A stretch of DNA of 64,000 nt from Caprimulgus europaeus. Taxonomy: Eukaryota > Chordata > Aves > Caprimulgiformes > Caprimulgidae. A program made the position numbers and the translations under genes. The notes below the pieces were generated by a model. That model saw nothing but the letters and a program-made list of their open reading frames with translations. It did no database searches and was not told where the DNA came from. Every line of letters starts with the position of its first letter. Positions within the stretch are counted from its first letter, which is position 1. The stretch is taken from positions 25,571,834 to 25,635,833 of the forward strand of contig OU015523.1 of NCBI GenBank assembly GCA_907165065.1. Reading direction: 5' to 3'. Of this stretch, positions 12,284-25,665 are shown one piece after another.

Positions 12284-15200
12284 TGTTGTGTTGCCCCTTT
12301 ATATCTGTTGCCCCACTGAAAAGGCAAAAGGAGAATGGAAACTGCTTTTAGAAGTGATAATGTGTCATTTTAGGAAAAATCATTCCAGAATATCTATATG
12401 CCAGCTATGACTGAGAAAAGAAAGAGTGAAATGTTAAGGAGCATTCAAGTTTATTTTTAACCTTCAGATTGCATCTAGTCACTGGAGCCAGACTGTAAAA
12501 TGCAAAATTACTGAGACAGTCACTGAGTATCAATGAGCCAGTTGTCTGGGCTAATGTTCAAAAGGAATATAATCTGAGGTAAAGGATCAGAGAATCAGGA
12601 TTAGCAAATTTATACTGGTTTACACCATTACAACACATGTATTTATTCATATTAATCAAGGTCCAACACCACCCCCTTCCTATGCAAAGTACACATACTT
12701 TCCAGTTTAAGCACTTTATTGTGATGATTGTGAAAAGTACCATCCTCTGATATTTTACTGCAGCTTACTACTAGGCACATACTTACACAAAATGAGAAAT
12801 ATCAAGGTTTAAATGGGAATTCAGGCAAGACTCATATTATTTTGCTTTTTCCAAACAAAGGGTCACAAATACCATACAATCAAGAAGGTCAGTGTTTCAA
12901 ACCCAGAGTGTCACTACACGATTAGTCTATAGATTACTTTTTCCCCAGTTACCACTTGGTTCTCTTCAGAATTCCTTCTTCCCCTGCATTCCACACAGTG
13001 TCTGTTATATACAACCAATGAATCACAAACAACATTGGCAAGTCTTCCAGTCTTTTCTCAAGAAAAATGAGTCTAGTATAATTTAAAGAGATCCATCGTT
13101 TTATATTCCTCCAATAGAAAAAATACTACTTTCTTTTATCTGTAGCTGCACACCTTGAGGAACAGCCACATAGAGCATGTGACAGATATAGGAAGCTTAT
13201 ATAAATTGTCCTGCATCTCAGACAGAGGAACATTTATTCATCTCTTCATGGTGCTTTGTTAGCCAGGTTTACCTCGCATCAGGGGAGCACCTGCAGGCAG
13301 AAAGTTCTGGGGCTACTTACACAATCCTTTTCCAAGCTATAATATACTAAATATAATATAATATGCTAAAAAAAGCATCTGTGTATCAAACTGTCTAAAA
13401 GAATAGGTAAGGAGTACTTTAAAATGTATGGATATATTCAAGCAACGTCCACTGTACAGCTGGAGAGTGATACATTATTTAAGTAACATCAACTGACATT
13501 TTGACAGGAAAACAAAAACACCAACACTACTGCCTTAGATAGCAACGTAGACAATGTAAGTTTTCATAGGTCCATATATTCAGTGAGTACATGCAGCACT
13601 TCTGTACCACTCAGAAGTTATTAAAATATTCACTTTGTTAGTCTAATGAAGTGTCACTGGTAAAAATCTGCAAGGTCCTATACTTTTTTTTTAAGGGATG
13701 ATTGGCACTTTTTGCCAGAATCTCATCTGATCAGATCGTATTTCGTATGCATTCCATGGCAATAAATTCATTATCTAATCTAGACACGTGATACCTTAAA
13801 CATCATAAAAATCAGCCATCACCTTCCTGACTAGCTCCTGAACCTGGCCTAGCCTCTTTACTATGCTTTCAGGGAAGATATCCTGATAGTCAACTATACA
13901 AAGAATGGTTTAATACAAGGAGCCATACAAGATCACTTACTAATGAAACACTTCACTGTGTTCTGAGTCTATTAATGATAAAATATGCATTTCTATATGT
14001 GGTAACGATGGAAGAGAATTACTTGTGTTCAAGATGGGCATAACTGTTCTGAAAGGATATACTGTCTTAATGGGATGAATGCCTATACAACTCATTACTC
14101 TTTGCATAAAGAAAAGCCTATCTTTGTATGCAATATTACCTTCCAAAAAGAAAACAAGAAAAAAAAAAAAAAGAGGAGGCCATGTGTCACAGTGATTTAA
14201 TATGCTCCTTTTATGCTGTAAGATAACTTTGTAGTACTGTTTCGGGATTTTCAACAGACACAGGTTCAGTCATAAATGCTGGCATGACTGACAGGTAATT
14301 GCAGAAGCATGGAGTTCCCAACACTGTCAGTGAACACTTTCCAATGCTGTACAAAAATAGTGTCACTCAGCAGGGCTGGCTTAGTGTTTCCCAGAAGTGC
14401 AGGAGGGGAGTCCTGTAACAGCATTATTACTGTTCTTCCAAACAATGCAATATATATGAGGCACAAAGCATGAAATCTCCCCGTCTCCACTGACTGAGTG
14501 CACAGCTTAGGTTTGTGCTCACCTTCTTTTTACCTACTTATCAATGGGAAGGGTACAGGAGAGTAGGGAATAGCCTTATACCACCTGCTAGGAGAAGAGA
14601 AGAAAAGCAAAGATGACAGTCTACAATTAGATTATTTTCCTTTCCCTTCTGTCCTTCTACTCATCTACTCATTACTGAAGTGATTCATGACTTGCACAGT
14701 TGCTTTTGCCTCATTTTGCTGGCCTTCAGTAGAGGTTTTATTTATAACATCTGGCAATTGCTTATGCTAATGTCAGAAGAGTGCCATTCAGCACCTGGTG
14801 TTTCTTTTTCAGCTACACTGAAGCAAATTTAAGCTTCTTCTACACCACCTTAATCTTAACGAAACAGGGACATCAGACTGCTCATCTTCTGAGGTTTAGT
14901 TCTTTACCCCTCAGAAGTGGCGGGAGGGAACTGCTCTTTGATTATTAAGACCACCTTAATAATCAATACACATATTATAACTAATCTCTATGATCTCAGT
15001 GAAAAAATATTGCTGCTTTTGTGATATTTGAAGTTTCAAATTACTTCCACTGCATCTGTGAAAAGTTTAAATCAAGTGTACAGCCACCATGTCCAACCGT
15101 ACACTAATACAGAAAGAGATTCAAGAGCACACTTGCCTCTTAATATAGGCTCACACTTGACATTTCATACATATAGGTTATCCTATGAGGAATACACTGA

Positions 15201-18200
15201 ACAGAATATGGTAATTTTTTATTACACCTGAAAATGGATGTACATTTATGGTATTAATAGTGAGAATAAAAGATTAAAAGTATTAAAAGGAGTAAGAAAA
15301 TCTTAAGGCCTCTCTGTAATTGTGTTGTTAAGCATTTTCAGTTATTTGTACACATTAGCAAGGATGCCAGGGACACAGTATTTTCCATTAGGATTGGAAG
15401 GTGGCAAGGTAGAGACATTTGTCCACTTCAAGAAGCATCTAAATATAAAATAATGGAGGAAAATCAAGCCTGGATCAGTGATAAAGAATTTCTACTAGTG
15501 CAGGTAAATTAAAATATCATGAAATACAAAAATAGAGTAAATCTATTGGCATAAAATAAAATATTTCAGAGAGGACTCTTTGTGTTAAAAATTACCCTAA
15601 AGGAAGAAGTATTGCTAATGTGGTAATTCAAGTAGAAGTCAGGTATTTGTTTTTCTTTGGATGAATAACTATGTATAGCTATTGTATGCATTACACTAAA
15701 TAGTTAATAATTTTCATTTAAAAAGGCTCAGTGTCCTAGAAGGAACTATTCCTAGATTCAAAAGTGTTGAGCATGAGAAACATCATAATATTAACTGTAA
15801 GTGGTGTTCAAAGGTAAAATGTACATTACATGTGCTCCCCTTGTGTTTGCATTGGTTTTCCTCCCATTCCCTCATTTTGAATCCCTGTCATTCAATAGTG
15901 AACTTCATCTATGCCTTTTATCTGAAATGATGGCTGCTATATCTGAAATCCAAACCTTTTTTCACAAATGAACTTAAAATTGTGTTAAGTGAACATCTGT
16001 TTTTTTACAAGACTGAAAATGAAGTCACGGGAAATATTTCCCCCTTCAAGTGTTAATATAAATTTCATTAGTAATTTTTGCTTCCATGTGAACTATTTCC
16101 TCTCTACTTTTTCTAAATTAGGAAAAAAACCCCAACAAACACCCATAGGAGTGACAGGAACAATAGCTTTTCTCTTGCCATCATTTGAAGTTTCTTGTAT
16201 AACTAACATGGGCATATGTTATTATAGCCTCCTTTCTTGATGCTGTAAGGCAAATGGTTTGTGATTCTGATGTCTATGCATTTGAGGGTTTTACAGTATG
16301 AAAGGCTGTTAAAAGGTATGCTTTCAATATTGATGGGCTGGCTCTCTGGCTGACTTCCTAAGATGAAGCACACCATTATTTACAGTAAGGGTCTACAATG
16401 TACACTAACATCAGCTACAGATACTGTGATCAGATCTTGTATATTCCTAGTTTAGCACATCTGAAGCACAATACCGTGTTTCCTCATATTTTAAGATTTT
16501 ACACAACTCATATCTTAGTGACATGATATGCCTCCTGTTTCTCTGTAGCAATTACCTGGTAAAATACAGGGTTTCTTAACTCTTGCATTTATTGCTACAG
16601 GCACATTTAGAGGAAAACTTAATTCCTGACTCCAGAAGGTTTCACTTTTCAGTATGATCACTGAGAATCTCTATCCATGCAATCTGTCATTTCACCATTT
16701 GATGCAAAAAGTCTGGTAAGTCCTGCTCTTCATTCCTGTTTCATACATGGAGTTTGTTATGCAGGGTAAAGCTTTGTTGTTCACGGAGACTTAAAAGTCT
16801 TCAAAACTTCCTTGATTCAATAATGACCAGGTAACCTGCTGATAACTGAATACCACAGTTTAGAGGTGAGCCAAGTGGTCATCACCTAACCCCCTGTGGC
16901 CAACTAATGAAGTACAAAAGCTTCTTTTTCTGGCAGTGTACAAGGTAGGTCCAACCATAACTATACGAGGAAAAATCTGAAAATAAAAGCATCTCATCAC
17001 AGTCATATACATCCTTTCTAGTACTGCATGGTCTTTCATTTCAGATTTTCTTGTATAGATACATGTCTAAATTTAGAGGTGTCCTTAAGTCTAGCAATCC
17101 TTGGTATTACCTGGTATGTGTTTGCAGCAAAAAACATATTTATGTGTCTCCTAGAATCTGGGATGAAATAAATAATTTACTAGAATATAAAAAAAATTCA
17201 ACATTTAAATCCCAAGTCTTAGCCACATTTCTGGATAAGCATAAGCTTGTTTGTTTTTTTTTCAAGAGCAGCACTTGAAAAGCAAACATTTGGTCACATG
17301 AACTTTTTTCTTTTCCTAAGATTTCTTGGGAGATAAAAAGGGAAAACAAGGATATCTAAAGAATATTGCTTCAGAATTAAAGCTGTTGGATTAGTTGGGT
17401 CATATTATAATCCCATGAATCTAAACATCTTGATTTGTAGTTGCAGAAAGAGATTCATGATGAAAAAATCAGTATCAGTTAGAAATTGTTGAGGCTGTTG
17501 TGTATCGCAGAGGGAGGGGAACAATTGTGTTTGGATATTTCATGATTAATTCTTAGTTTATGTTTTTATCTTTTATAGTTAAGGTTAAAACAAAATATTT
17601 GTATAATATACCAAAGATATTTCCAATGTCAGGAATAAACACGTGACAAGTAAAGCTGGAGACGTTTTTGCTTGCCATGTACTTAAAGTACATTTCACAA
17701 TTAGAGTAGCAATTAAGTGTCACTACATTGTTATGCATGATATAATCTCAGATGGGAAAATGAAACCACACAAAATGTGTTTGATTTTGAAGAAAATCAG
17801 TAAATGAGAAGATTTAATAAATACCACTGCAAGACATTGGAAAATATTTCTGCAGGGATACTAAAAATTTTCTCTCTTTATGTTCTTAAGATTGAAAAAT
17901 TTCTGCTTACAAACACTGATAAATAAGTATATTATCCAACTACAGTAGGAAAACATTAAAGTTTTTTGGCAATCTTTAGATTATAAAACAGGGAAGAGCC
18001 TTACAACATTGTTGTGTTTGTAAGAGAGCTGTATTAGCCAGTTTGCTTATTTTCATATCTATGCAAAAGGTCTCTTATACAGGCATTAGAAATACTAAAA
18101 TTCAAGGTCATACTATAACAGATGTTTTAAGCTTGCAGAATGTAAGACCACAAATGGTTTTACATCATAACTACTTGAAGCTGGACCAGACTAAAGGCAA

Positions 18201-18382
18201 CTGCAGCTCTCATTGGTCTCAGGAATGCTAAGAACTCTGTCAACTCTCTGCAGAGCATGCTGGCCTCATGGAGGAATATCTTTCCTTCACACATCAGATA
18301 GATAGATAAGATCATCAGCTATTTTGAATTAATGAAGATTTTAATCTGCCTGTCAAGATAGGCCCTGGGGTTCTGATGTCTT

Positions 18383-18450
18383 CAAAAAAACCCCCAAAAA
18401 CAAAACAAAACAAAACAAAAAAACAAAAAACACAAAAGAAAAGAAAAATA
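18383..18450 (+). repeat. AAAAC-type A-rich simple repeat
   Basis: Repeated caaaa units (five or more in a row around 18400-18420) grade into aaaag units. No recognisable transposon lies directly upstream, so it is not clearly a retroposon tail. Confidence 0.75.
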
Positions 18451-18765
18451 CATATCAGTATGAAGAATCAATACATGACCTGAGAGAGATTTCACATCTG
18501 TGATAATGTATATCAACTTTAGAAAGACTATGGTAACCTAGACAGAGTTGCTCTTATCAGCTTGACTGTTGCAAAAGTTGGGAAACAATATTTGTTTCAA
18601 AATTACTTCCAGTTCTCTACCCAAATCTACTGCAATTCCAACTGCGTCCTTTGTCTGCTTTGTAGCACTTTTTATTTTATGAGAATATGAACTACCAGGA
18701 CGTGTGCAGAAATGTTTTTTATATTCAGGCTAAGGATATACTTGTTTGAGTTATGGAAAAATATT

Positions 18766-18785
18766 TTATATATAATATATATATA
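18766..18785. repeat. Short TA microsatellite
   Basis: This is a run of ta dinucleotides with a single interruption (tatataatatatatata). Confidence 0.7.
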
Positions 18786-19131
18786 GTGTGTAGATACATA
18801 TTGTAGGTTCTATAAAAGCAATTTCTGGTCCTTGGGCAAAAGTGAAAAAGTGATAAATTTTTGCCACCTGTAAAGTAATCTTTCTATAATGTGCCGACAA
18901 TTCCAAAACACATCTTCCTTCACTAGCCTTGAAAGCTGCATAGATAGGGATTTGCAAACTTTAATGATCGATTGCGTTCAGTGAGAGCACAGGATTTCAC
19001 CTAATGTTTTGTTGTTCTAAAAATTTCCTTGGAAAGATATTTGTAATCCTTTGGAACAGTTTCAGTATAAGGGAAATAGTCACAATATGAATAGTGACAA
19101 CGAAAAACCACCTCAAAATTGTCTACATATG

Positions 19132-19182
19132 CAATCATAGAATTATAGTGGTTGGAAAAGGCCTTTAAGATCATATCCAGCT
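19132..19182 (-). mobile_element. CR1 LINE, 3' terminal fragment (old)
   Basis: The plus strand reads caatcatagaattatag, tggttggaaaaggcc and tttaagatcat, the reverse complement of the CR1 3' end. Only about 50 bp remain and they are well diverged. The element is on the minus strand. Confidence 0.78.
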
Positions 19183-22100
19183 CATATACAGACCTTTGAG
19201 ATACATATACAGGTGAACCTCTGCCTTTCAAACATTTAAATATAGTACAAATAAGGAAGAATCTTAGCCTTCTTGGTGCTCACATGGTTCTAAGAATGCC
19301 CTGCAATATGTTAACATATTAAAAACCTGAAGTCTTTACCTTCTGCCTACAGGTTTCTTAGTTACTCTATACAGTACAAGTGGAGGATGAAGACAATTGT
19401 CCTCAGGCAGAAGATAAGAGAAGCTGTGAACATCATGCTGCATTTTGCTTGTATTTGATCCAAGATGTCACTTTTTTCTTTGAGTACTGACTTTTAAAAG
19501 TCTATTAATTTGATTTATGTCACTTTTTGGCCAGTACAACAGGAAAAAGGCTTTTAAATGTACTATGCTGCCCTCATTTCTAAAATATGAAATGGGAGCA
19601 AAATTCTGAGTGAGTAACTTCAGCAGAAGCCACAGGAAAAACAAAATTAAAACCATTCAATCATCTCATGTAACAAAGAAAATATTTCTGATAATGACTT
19701 GACAATCCATGACAAGCCCTTTATGAACTGAAGAATCTACTTATCTGTAGAAAGACAGCTTAACACCTATAAAACAACTCAATTTTGGAAACAGATTCTT
19801 GCCAAATGGAATTCAGTATTCAAAAATGCATCAATAAATGGATCTTCCATAACAGAAAACAAACTAAATCTCCTGAATAAAACAAACAAGGCTGTAGGCA
19901 TAAGGTCCATCTGACTTTATTTCATTATATAATATTTTCTTGAAATATGAAGCAGAATCTCAGAGTGCTGCAAACTTTGAGCCTTCATTCAACTGCCAGA
20001 AACAGTAGTAATAAAGAAAAACTGCTGTACTCTTCTAGCACATTTCAACAAACTCAGAAAAAGTAATTTAAAATTAATGCAATCTGATGATATTAAGAAA
20101 ACTTATGAATTTTGAAGCTACACATTCCAAATTAACTGGCATCAGGTTAGCTTCAATTCACCTGTCAAATACATTATATGAGCATGCTATGAGCCTGTAC
20201 CTTGAACTTTAAGAAATCTGCCTTCGACAGCTGGAACAACTCCCCCAAAGCTGATAATCTACTAAACGATGTATTTCTTTTTCCTTGCTCTTGAAGAAGA
20301 CAAATAATTTCTCCAGTTGGCAGAGCATGCTATAATCCTATTAGTTATGACATTCATTAATAAAGCTTCAGACTGCTGAACTGCAGTAGGCCAAGACTGA
20401 TTAAGCTGATCAAACCAACGTTCGCTTCTGCTCACAGAAAAAAAAAAAAAAAGAGGTAATAATTGTTGGCATTGCAGTTCCTCTTCCTTTACAGAATAGC
20501 CCCCTGCAACTGCACAGGTTTTGCACAAAATAACTGGGGAGTCCTAAAGGTAAGTTAAAGTCAGCAGTATGCTTTTGTGGTGAGGAAGGCCAGCCACACA
20601 CTGGGCTGTGTTAAAAGAGTACAACCATTAGGCTACCTCCTGTAACTTCAAAGGAAGTTTCTTCAACAATATTTCTTTAGGAAAAAAAAAAGAAAAAAGA
20701 AAAAAAAAAGCTGCTTAATGAATATCCTAAACTTTGTAACATAGTATTCTGATGTTTTGGGTACCTTTGCATTCATTTTCTCCCACAGATCAACAGGAAA
20801 GCACCAGTCACCGCTCACAGAACTCTTCTTAAAGTACTTAAAAAACCCCAAGTTAAAAAAAAACACAAACCACCGAACAATTTTCTTACCTTAATTTAAC
20901 ACAATTCCATTAACAGCTACACATTGAGAATCAATTCTGATAGAATATCAGGGAACACACACAGAGGCAGAGGATGCAACAGTTGCTGTCATGCTTCAGT
21001 GGTGCTGGTATACTTATTTATATGAGTCCATCCAGGATGACAAACTAGTGAGATGTTATTAGCTTAAAATTTTCTAAAGCAGTTTGTTACTTCCCTTTCT
21101 GCTCCAAGCTATAGCACAATTTCCACTAAGAGAGAAAAAAAAAAACCAATTTCTTTGCATAAACATCACTTAACACCACTTCTTTTTTTTTTTTTTTTTT
21201 TTTTTTTTTGAAGGGTGGAGAAAAGTGGAAAGGATAAGAAAGGATTAAATAATCATTCTTACAATCACTCTTCTGCCATTCAGGTACAATTACGAAGTAG
21301 CCTGTGGTATACACATTCATGCAGTAGATATAGAGATAAAATACATGGTACCAGTGGTAACTGGATGTACTCTACAGAGAAAAGGAATAGTCATATCTAT
21401 TGATTAATAATTTGATTACTGAATTCATAAGGTGGAGCCATTTCAGTTGAACTGAGCTAGAAGTTGTTAATTGACATTTCATGTGTTGTATTAAGCTTTA
21501 AAAATATTGACTCAATGCCTTCTGTCACCCTTCTTGTATCTGTATACATTTCCTCAGGAGGTAATCACAGAATTTCAATTTCTCTTTAAACCTGCTACAT
21601 TCTTTTTCTTTTGCTTTCTTCCTGAGTTAAATGTTTTGGTAGCAATTCTGCAAACATACTGTGAACTCAGTAAGTTTTCTCACTGAATAATTTTTAAAGT
21701 CTATACTAGGTCTCTAGATGTTTTCTAAGAAGTGACTGTTTCTTACTATATTCGTGTAATACCCTATGGTTTTAACTGTATAGAAGCATACATTAGTCAG
21801 TGATACAGCAGTATCTGAAAACAAGTAGTTGTAGATATTAGTCTCTTTGACATTATATTTGCATCTGCCAAGCCCAGAGTTTCTGGCAGCACCAGTGACA
21901 GCTGATAAACTCATTCAGAACCTCCAGAATATTTTGATAATTGCTCAAATACAAAAACATTACTTCAAATCTTTACTTCTTGACTTGAAGGTATGCATTA
22001 AAAGGCTCTGTGTTATTAAGAGTAACCACCACCTGGCCACACTGACAGGGTGCATGCTAGTCACTCATTGCTGTGGCATCTGGAAAAAATAACATATTTA

Positions 22101-23134
22101 ACAAACCCTGTATGTAGAGCTTTGTTGTATGTTTTTTTCATTGATAGATTGGAGGACAGTATATTTTAGTGACATTTTTATATTTTTTTCAAATAAGAGT
22201 TTCTTAAATTATCCAGCTATTATGCAATTGAAGCTTCCAGAGATATCTGTGGGAGAAAAGAAATTATTTGGGGCCAAGAGCCTAAAGATCAAATGGAAAG
22301 ATTTGAACAAGGAGCAGTAAGTGGATAACTGCACCTTAGAAGGAGTGGAATATATTTCTTTGGGACTACAGGTGGTCCTGAAGTCTGTTATAAAGAAAAT
22401 CTGTACTGTCATGGACACAGCCAGCATAGACTTCTGTAAACCCTTTCTTTTTTTTTTTTTTATTTTAGCTTAGTCACATTTATTTTCTGTGTTTAAGGAG
22501 ACAGCTTTTTTGGGGGCAGAGGTGGGGATATAAAACTCTTTGGGGTTAGTTAGTTTTTTTCGTGGACCTCGCTATAACAGTTGACCAGACTGAGAAATAT
22601 GTCCAATTAGGGTCACTAAAGTACTTCTGTATTTCACTAGAATTTTTACCGTTTCTGGCAGGCTCAGGATAGGTGTCAGCTGGTCAGCTTTGACAACATT
22701 TCTGAACTAATTCAATTTCCTTTCTAAATGTAGACACCTTTCCAATTAGAACTAAAAGAAAACTACTTGTAATAGTTTCTGGATTCTCAAATTACAATCC
22801 TGAACCTTAGTTATAGGATAAAGATATATTCCAGAGTTTAGCAAGTCAAGAGCTAGGATCTTGCAGATAAGGCTCTGTCCCCTACATTCTTCACTCTACT
22901 GAGAAAGGAGGAAAAATTACTGAAAATTCACTTCAACAAAAAAGTCACAGGCCAAAAGGAAAACAGTTAACAACTGATGCCAAATCTAACAGAAGGAGCA
23001 GATCACTAGAAAAATCAGGTAGAAACTTATGGTAAATCATACATAACACAATATGTAAATAATTTGATAAATAATGTGATCTTTTATACTCATGAACACA
23101 GATTTGACTCTTGGCACTGACTTTTGTGCCAAAG
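19183..23134. other. AT-rich noncoding DNA
   Basis: Nothing genic is recognised. Homopolymer tracts are frequent: A15 at about 20438-20452, an A-rich tract at 20683-20710, T27 at 21183-21209 and T13 at 22448-22460. The final five bases (caaag, 23130-23134) are the left duplication of LTR B. Confidence 0.55.
21183..21209. repeat. Poly(T) tract, 27 bases
   Basis: Uninterrupted T27. On the minus strand this is A27, but no retroposed sequence is evident next to it. Length is likely polymorphic. Confidence 0.85.
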
Positions 23135-23315
23135 TGTATTGGGTTTGTGTTGCAAGGTTTTGATAGTGGGGGGCTACAGGAGTGGCTTCTGTGAGAACCT
23201 GCCAGAAACTTCTCTCTTCTCTTTTGAGAGAGTCAATTCCAGCCAGGTTCAAGATGGACTCACTGCTGGCCAAGACCGATTGAGTCATTGAAAGTGGTAG
23301 CACCATTGGGATAAC

Positions 23316-23323
23316 ATATTTAA
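23316..23323 (+). promoter_or_regulatory. TATA-like element of LTR B
   Basis: The sequence atatttaa followed by gaagggg lies about 180 bp into the LTR. The position suits the U3 core promoter. Whether it is active is unknown. Confidence 0.4.
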
Positions 23324-23499
23324 GAAGGGGAAAAAGAACCAAACAAAACAACCTGTGCAATACCTGTAGCAGTCAGAAAAGAGGAGTGAGAATATGTGAG
23401 AGAAACAACTCTGGAGACACCAAGATCCATGAAGAAGGAGGGGGAGGAAGTGCTCCAGGGGTCAGAGCAGAGATTTTTCTGGAGCCTGTGGTGAAGACT

Positions 23500-23890
23500 A
23501 TGGTGAGGCAGGCTGTTCCTCTGCAGCCCATGGATGTTAAAGGTGGAGCAGATGTCCACCTGCGTCCTGTGAAGGACCCCACGCCAGAGCAGGTGGATGT
23601 CCAAAGGACGCTGTGACCACATGGGAAGTCCATGCTGGAGAAGGCTCCCAGAAGGACCTATGGACCCATGGAGAGAAAAGCTATGCTGGAACAGGTTTTC
23701 TGGCAGGACCTGTGACCCTGTGAGGGACCCATGCTAGAGCAGTCTGTTCCTGAAGGACTGCACCCTGTGGAAGGGACCCATACTGGAGCAGTTAGTGAAG
23801 AACTGCAACCCATGGGAAGGACTCACATTGGAGAACTTAGTAGAGAACTGTCTCCTAGGGGAGGGACACCACACTGGAGCTGGGGATGAG
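23500..23890 (+). repeat. Degenerate tandem array inside LTR B
   Basis: Diverged ctggagcag-type cores recur at roughly 23543, 23584, 23635, 23687, 23732, 23783, 23829 and 23875, with steps of about 41-52 bp. This is the same arrangement as in LTRs A and C read on the opposite strand. Confidence 0.7.
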
Positions 23891-23989
23891 TGTGAGGAGT
23901 CCTCCACCTGAAGAGGAAGGAGCAGCAGAGACAACATGTGATGAACTGATAACAGCCACTTCTCATTATCCTCCTCTGATTTGATTGGT

Positions 23990-23995
23990 AATAAA
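23990..23995 (+). terminator. Poly(A) signal of LTR B
   Basis: This is a canonical AATAAA, about 175 bp before the LTR end and followed by a T-rich stretch. It fits the R/U5 boundary region of a retroviral LTR. Confidence 0.6.
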
Positions 23996-24171
23996 TTAAA
24001 ATATTTTTCCCCAAGCTGAGTCTGTTTTGCCCATGACAGTAATTGGTGAGTGATCTCTCCCTGTCCTTATCTTGACCCATAAGCCTTTCGTTATATTTTC
24101 TCTCCACAGGAGGAGAGTGACAGAGCAGCTTTGGTGGGCACCTGGTGTCTAGCCAGGGTCAACCCAATGCA

Positions 24172-24873
24172 CAAAGCTTTAGTTGTTTTTCAGTATCACC
24201 TCCCTAAGGAATTACAGTTTAAGGAGAATTTTTGTGAACATTATTAGTACCTAATATATATGGTTCTGTATAATGCATTTATACACAAGGAAAATATGCA
24301 ATTTAAAAAATAATCCTATTGACAAGAAGGAAATATCAGAAGACTTGTTTAAAGAATAATCAATAAAACAGAGGACCAGTTCATCATGCCTGAAAATCCA
24401 CTTGAGGAACTGTTTCAAAATCCAAATAAGTCTTAAACTCTAGCTTTTTTGCCCTATGTTCCTTAAACATCCCAGTAAATCTCAAAGGCAAGGAATGTAA
24501 ACTACAAAACAAAAAAATCTTCAGTTAAACATAACCACCACTTAGGAGGAAAATTATATTGAGAAAGGACATGGCATATGCATAATGAAATTTCAATAAT
24601 TAGAAAATCTGTTTCTTTTCCTTAAAGTATAAAAAACCCATTGATCAGTTCTTTGCTATCACTATGCTAGGCAGTTCAGTGTTTTATAGAATTCTAGCTA
24701 AAGCTGAGACTGTATCTTCAAGCTATTTTTTACACACGTTGCTAAAGTTGTATTTCCGAGTGCAGTAGTCTAGTTCAGGAAGTGCTACTGCTGATAGAAG
24801 TAACAGTGAAATTAGCTTAGCCTCCAAAGATACTAAACCCCCTACACACATACCTCAATATCAGATATATCAT
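24172..24873. other. Noncoding spacer between LTRs B and C
   Basis: About 700 bp of AT-rich sequence separates the two oppositely oriented LTRs. It starts with the right duplication of B (caaag) and ends with the left duplication of C (atcat, 24869-24873). I see no retroviral internal sequence, so B and C are not the two ends of one provirus. Confidence 0.7.
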
Positions 24874-25066
24874 TGTGGTGGGTTGACCCTGGCTAGAGAC
24901 CGGATGCCCACCAAAGCCCACTCTATCACTCCCCCTCCTCAAATGGGCAGGGGGAGAAAATTATAACGAAAAGCTCGTGGGTGGAGATAAGGACGGAGAG
25001 AGATCACTCACCAATTACTAGCACGGGCAAAACAGACTCGACTTGGGGGAAAAAAAACAAATTTAC

Positions 25067-25072
25067 TTTATT
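25067..25072 (-). terminator. Poly(A) signal of LTR C
   Basis: TTTATT on the plus strand is AATAAA on the sense (minus) strand. It corresponds in position to the signal in LTR B, and it falls in the segment deleted from LTR A. Confidence 0.6.
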
Positions 25073-25296
25073 ACAAATCAAAATCAGAGGAGAATGAGAA
25101 GTAAAACCAAATCTTAAAACACCTCCCCCATCCCTCCCTTCTTCCCGGGCTTAATCTCTTTCCCGATTTTCCACCTCCTCCCCCCAGCAGCACAGGGGGA
25201 CAGGGAATGGGGTTAGGGTCAGTTCATCACACGGTGTTTCTGCCGCTGCTTCCTCCTCAGGGGGAGGTCTCCTTCCCCCGCACCAGCGTGGGGTCC

Positions 25297-25665
25297 CTCT
25301 CACGGGAGACAGTCTTCCACCAACTGCTCCAACGTGAGTCCTTCCCATGACTGACAGCTCTTCACGAGCTGCTCCAGTCTGGGTCCATTCCATGGGGTGC
25401 AGTCCTTCAGGAAGGGACTGCTCCAGCGCGGGTCCCCCACGGGGTCACAAGTCCTGCCAGCAAACCTGCTCCGGCGTGGGCTCCTCTCTCCACGGGCTAC
25501 AGGTCCTGACAGGAACCTGCTCCAGCGCGGGCTTCCCGCGGGGTCACAGCCTCCTTCGGCATCCACCTGCTCCGGCGTGGGGTCCTCCACGGGCTACAGG
25601 TGGTCATCTGCACCACCATGGACCTCCATGGGCTGCAGGGGGACAACCTGCTTCACCATGGTCTT
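25297..25665 (-). repeat. Degenerate tandem array inside LTR C
   Basis: A ctgctcc-like core starts at 25324, 25369, 25418, 25466, 25517, 25567, 25608 and 25648 (the last two are variants). The steps are 45, 49, 48, 51, 50, 41 and 40 bp. Units also share a gtgggtcc-like stretch after the core and ggggt(c/g)ca between cores. Neighbouring units are imperfect, so this is an old minisatellite built into the LTR rather than a recent expansion. Confidence 0.8.

Larger units (their letters stand above)
11328..19131. other. AT-rich noncoding DNA
   Basis: No gene or repeat family is recognised in this long stretch. Simple sequence includes a T15-G10 junction at 12250-12283, an A-rich run at 14159-14172, a short GATA run near 18297-18310, an A-rich AAAAC-type tract at 18383-18450 and a TA run at 18766-18785. 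ORFs reach 104 codons (13940-14254, minus) but show no conserved features that I can name. Confidence 0.55.
23135..24171 (+). mobile_element. Solo LTR B, avian ERVL-type
   Basis: It begins tgtattgggtttgtgttgc and ends gggtcaacccaatgca, with TG...CA termini. The flanking 5 bp are identical (caaag at 23130-23134 and 24172-24176), so it is a single complete LTR with no internal region. Visible landmarks are a TATA-like atatttaa at 23316-23323, the internal tandem array, an AATAAA signal at 23990-23995, and a U5-like end with gtctgttttgcccatgac. It is clearly related to LTRs A and C but more diverged and with fewer CpG, which suggests an older insertion. Its orientation is opposite to A and C. 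ORFs on both strands across it are by-products of the GC-rich array. Confidence 0.92.

Noticed and set aside
13940..14254. 104-codon minus-strand frame
   Set aside because: It translates an A/T homopolymer run (FFFFF stretch) in AT-rich DNA and has no conserved features.
25297..25665. Regularly spaced repeats suggestive of a CRISPR array
   Set aside because: The units are degenerate and contiguous, with no unique spacers, and lie in an avian LTR. CRISPR arrays are prokaryotic.
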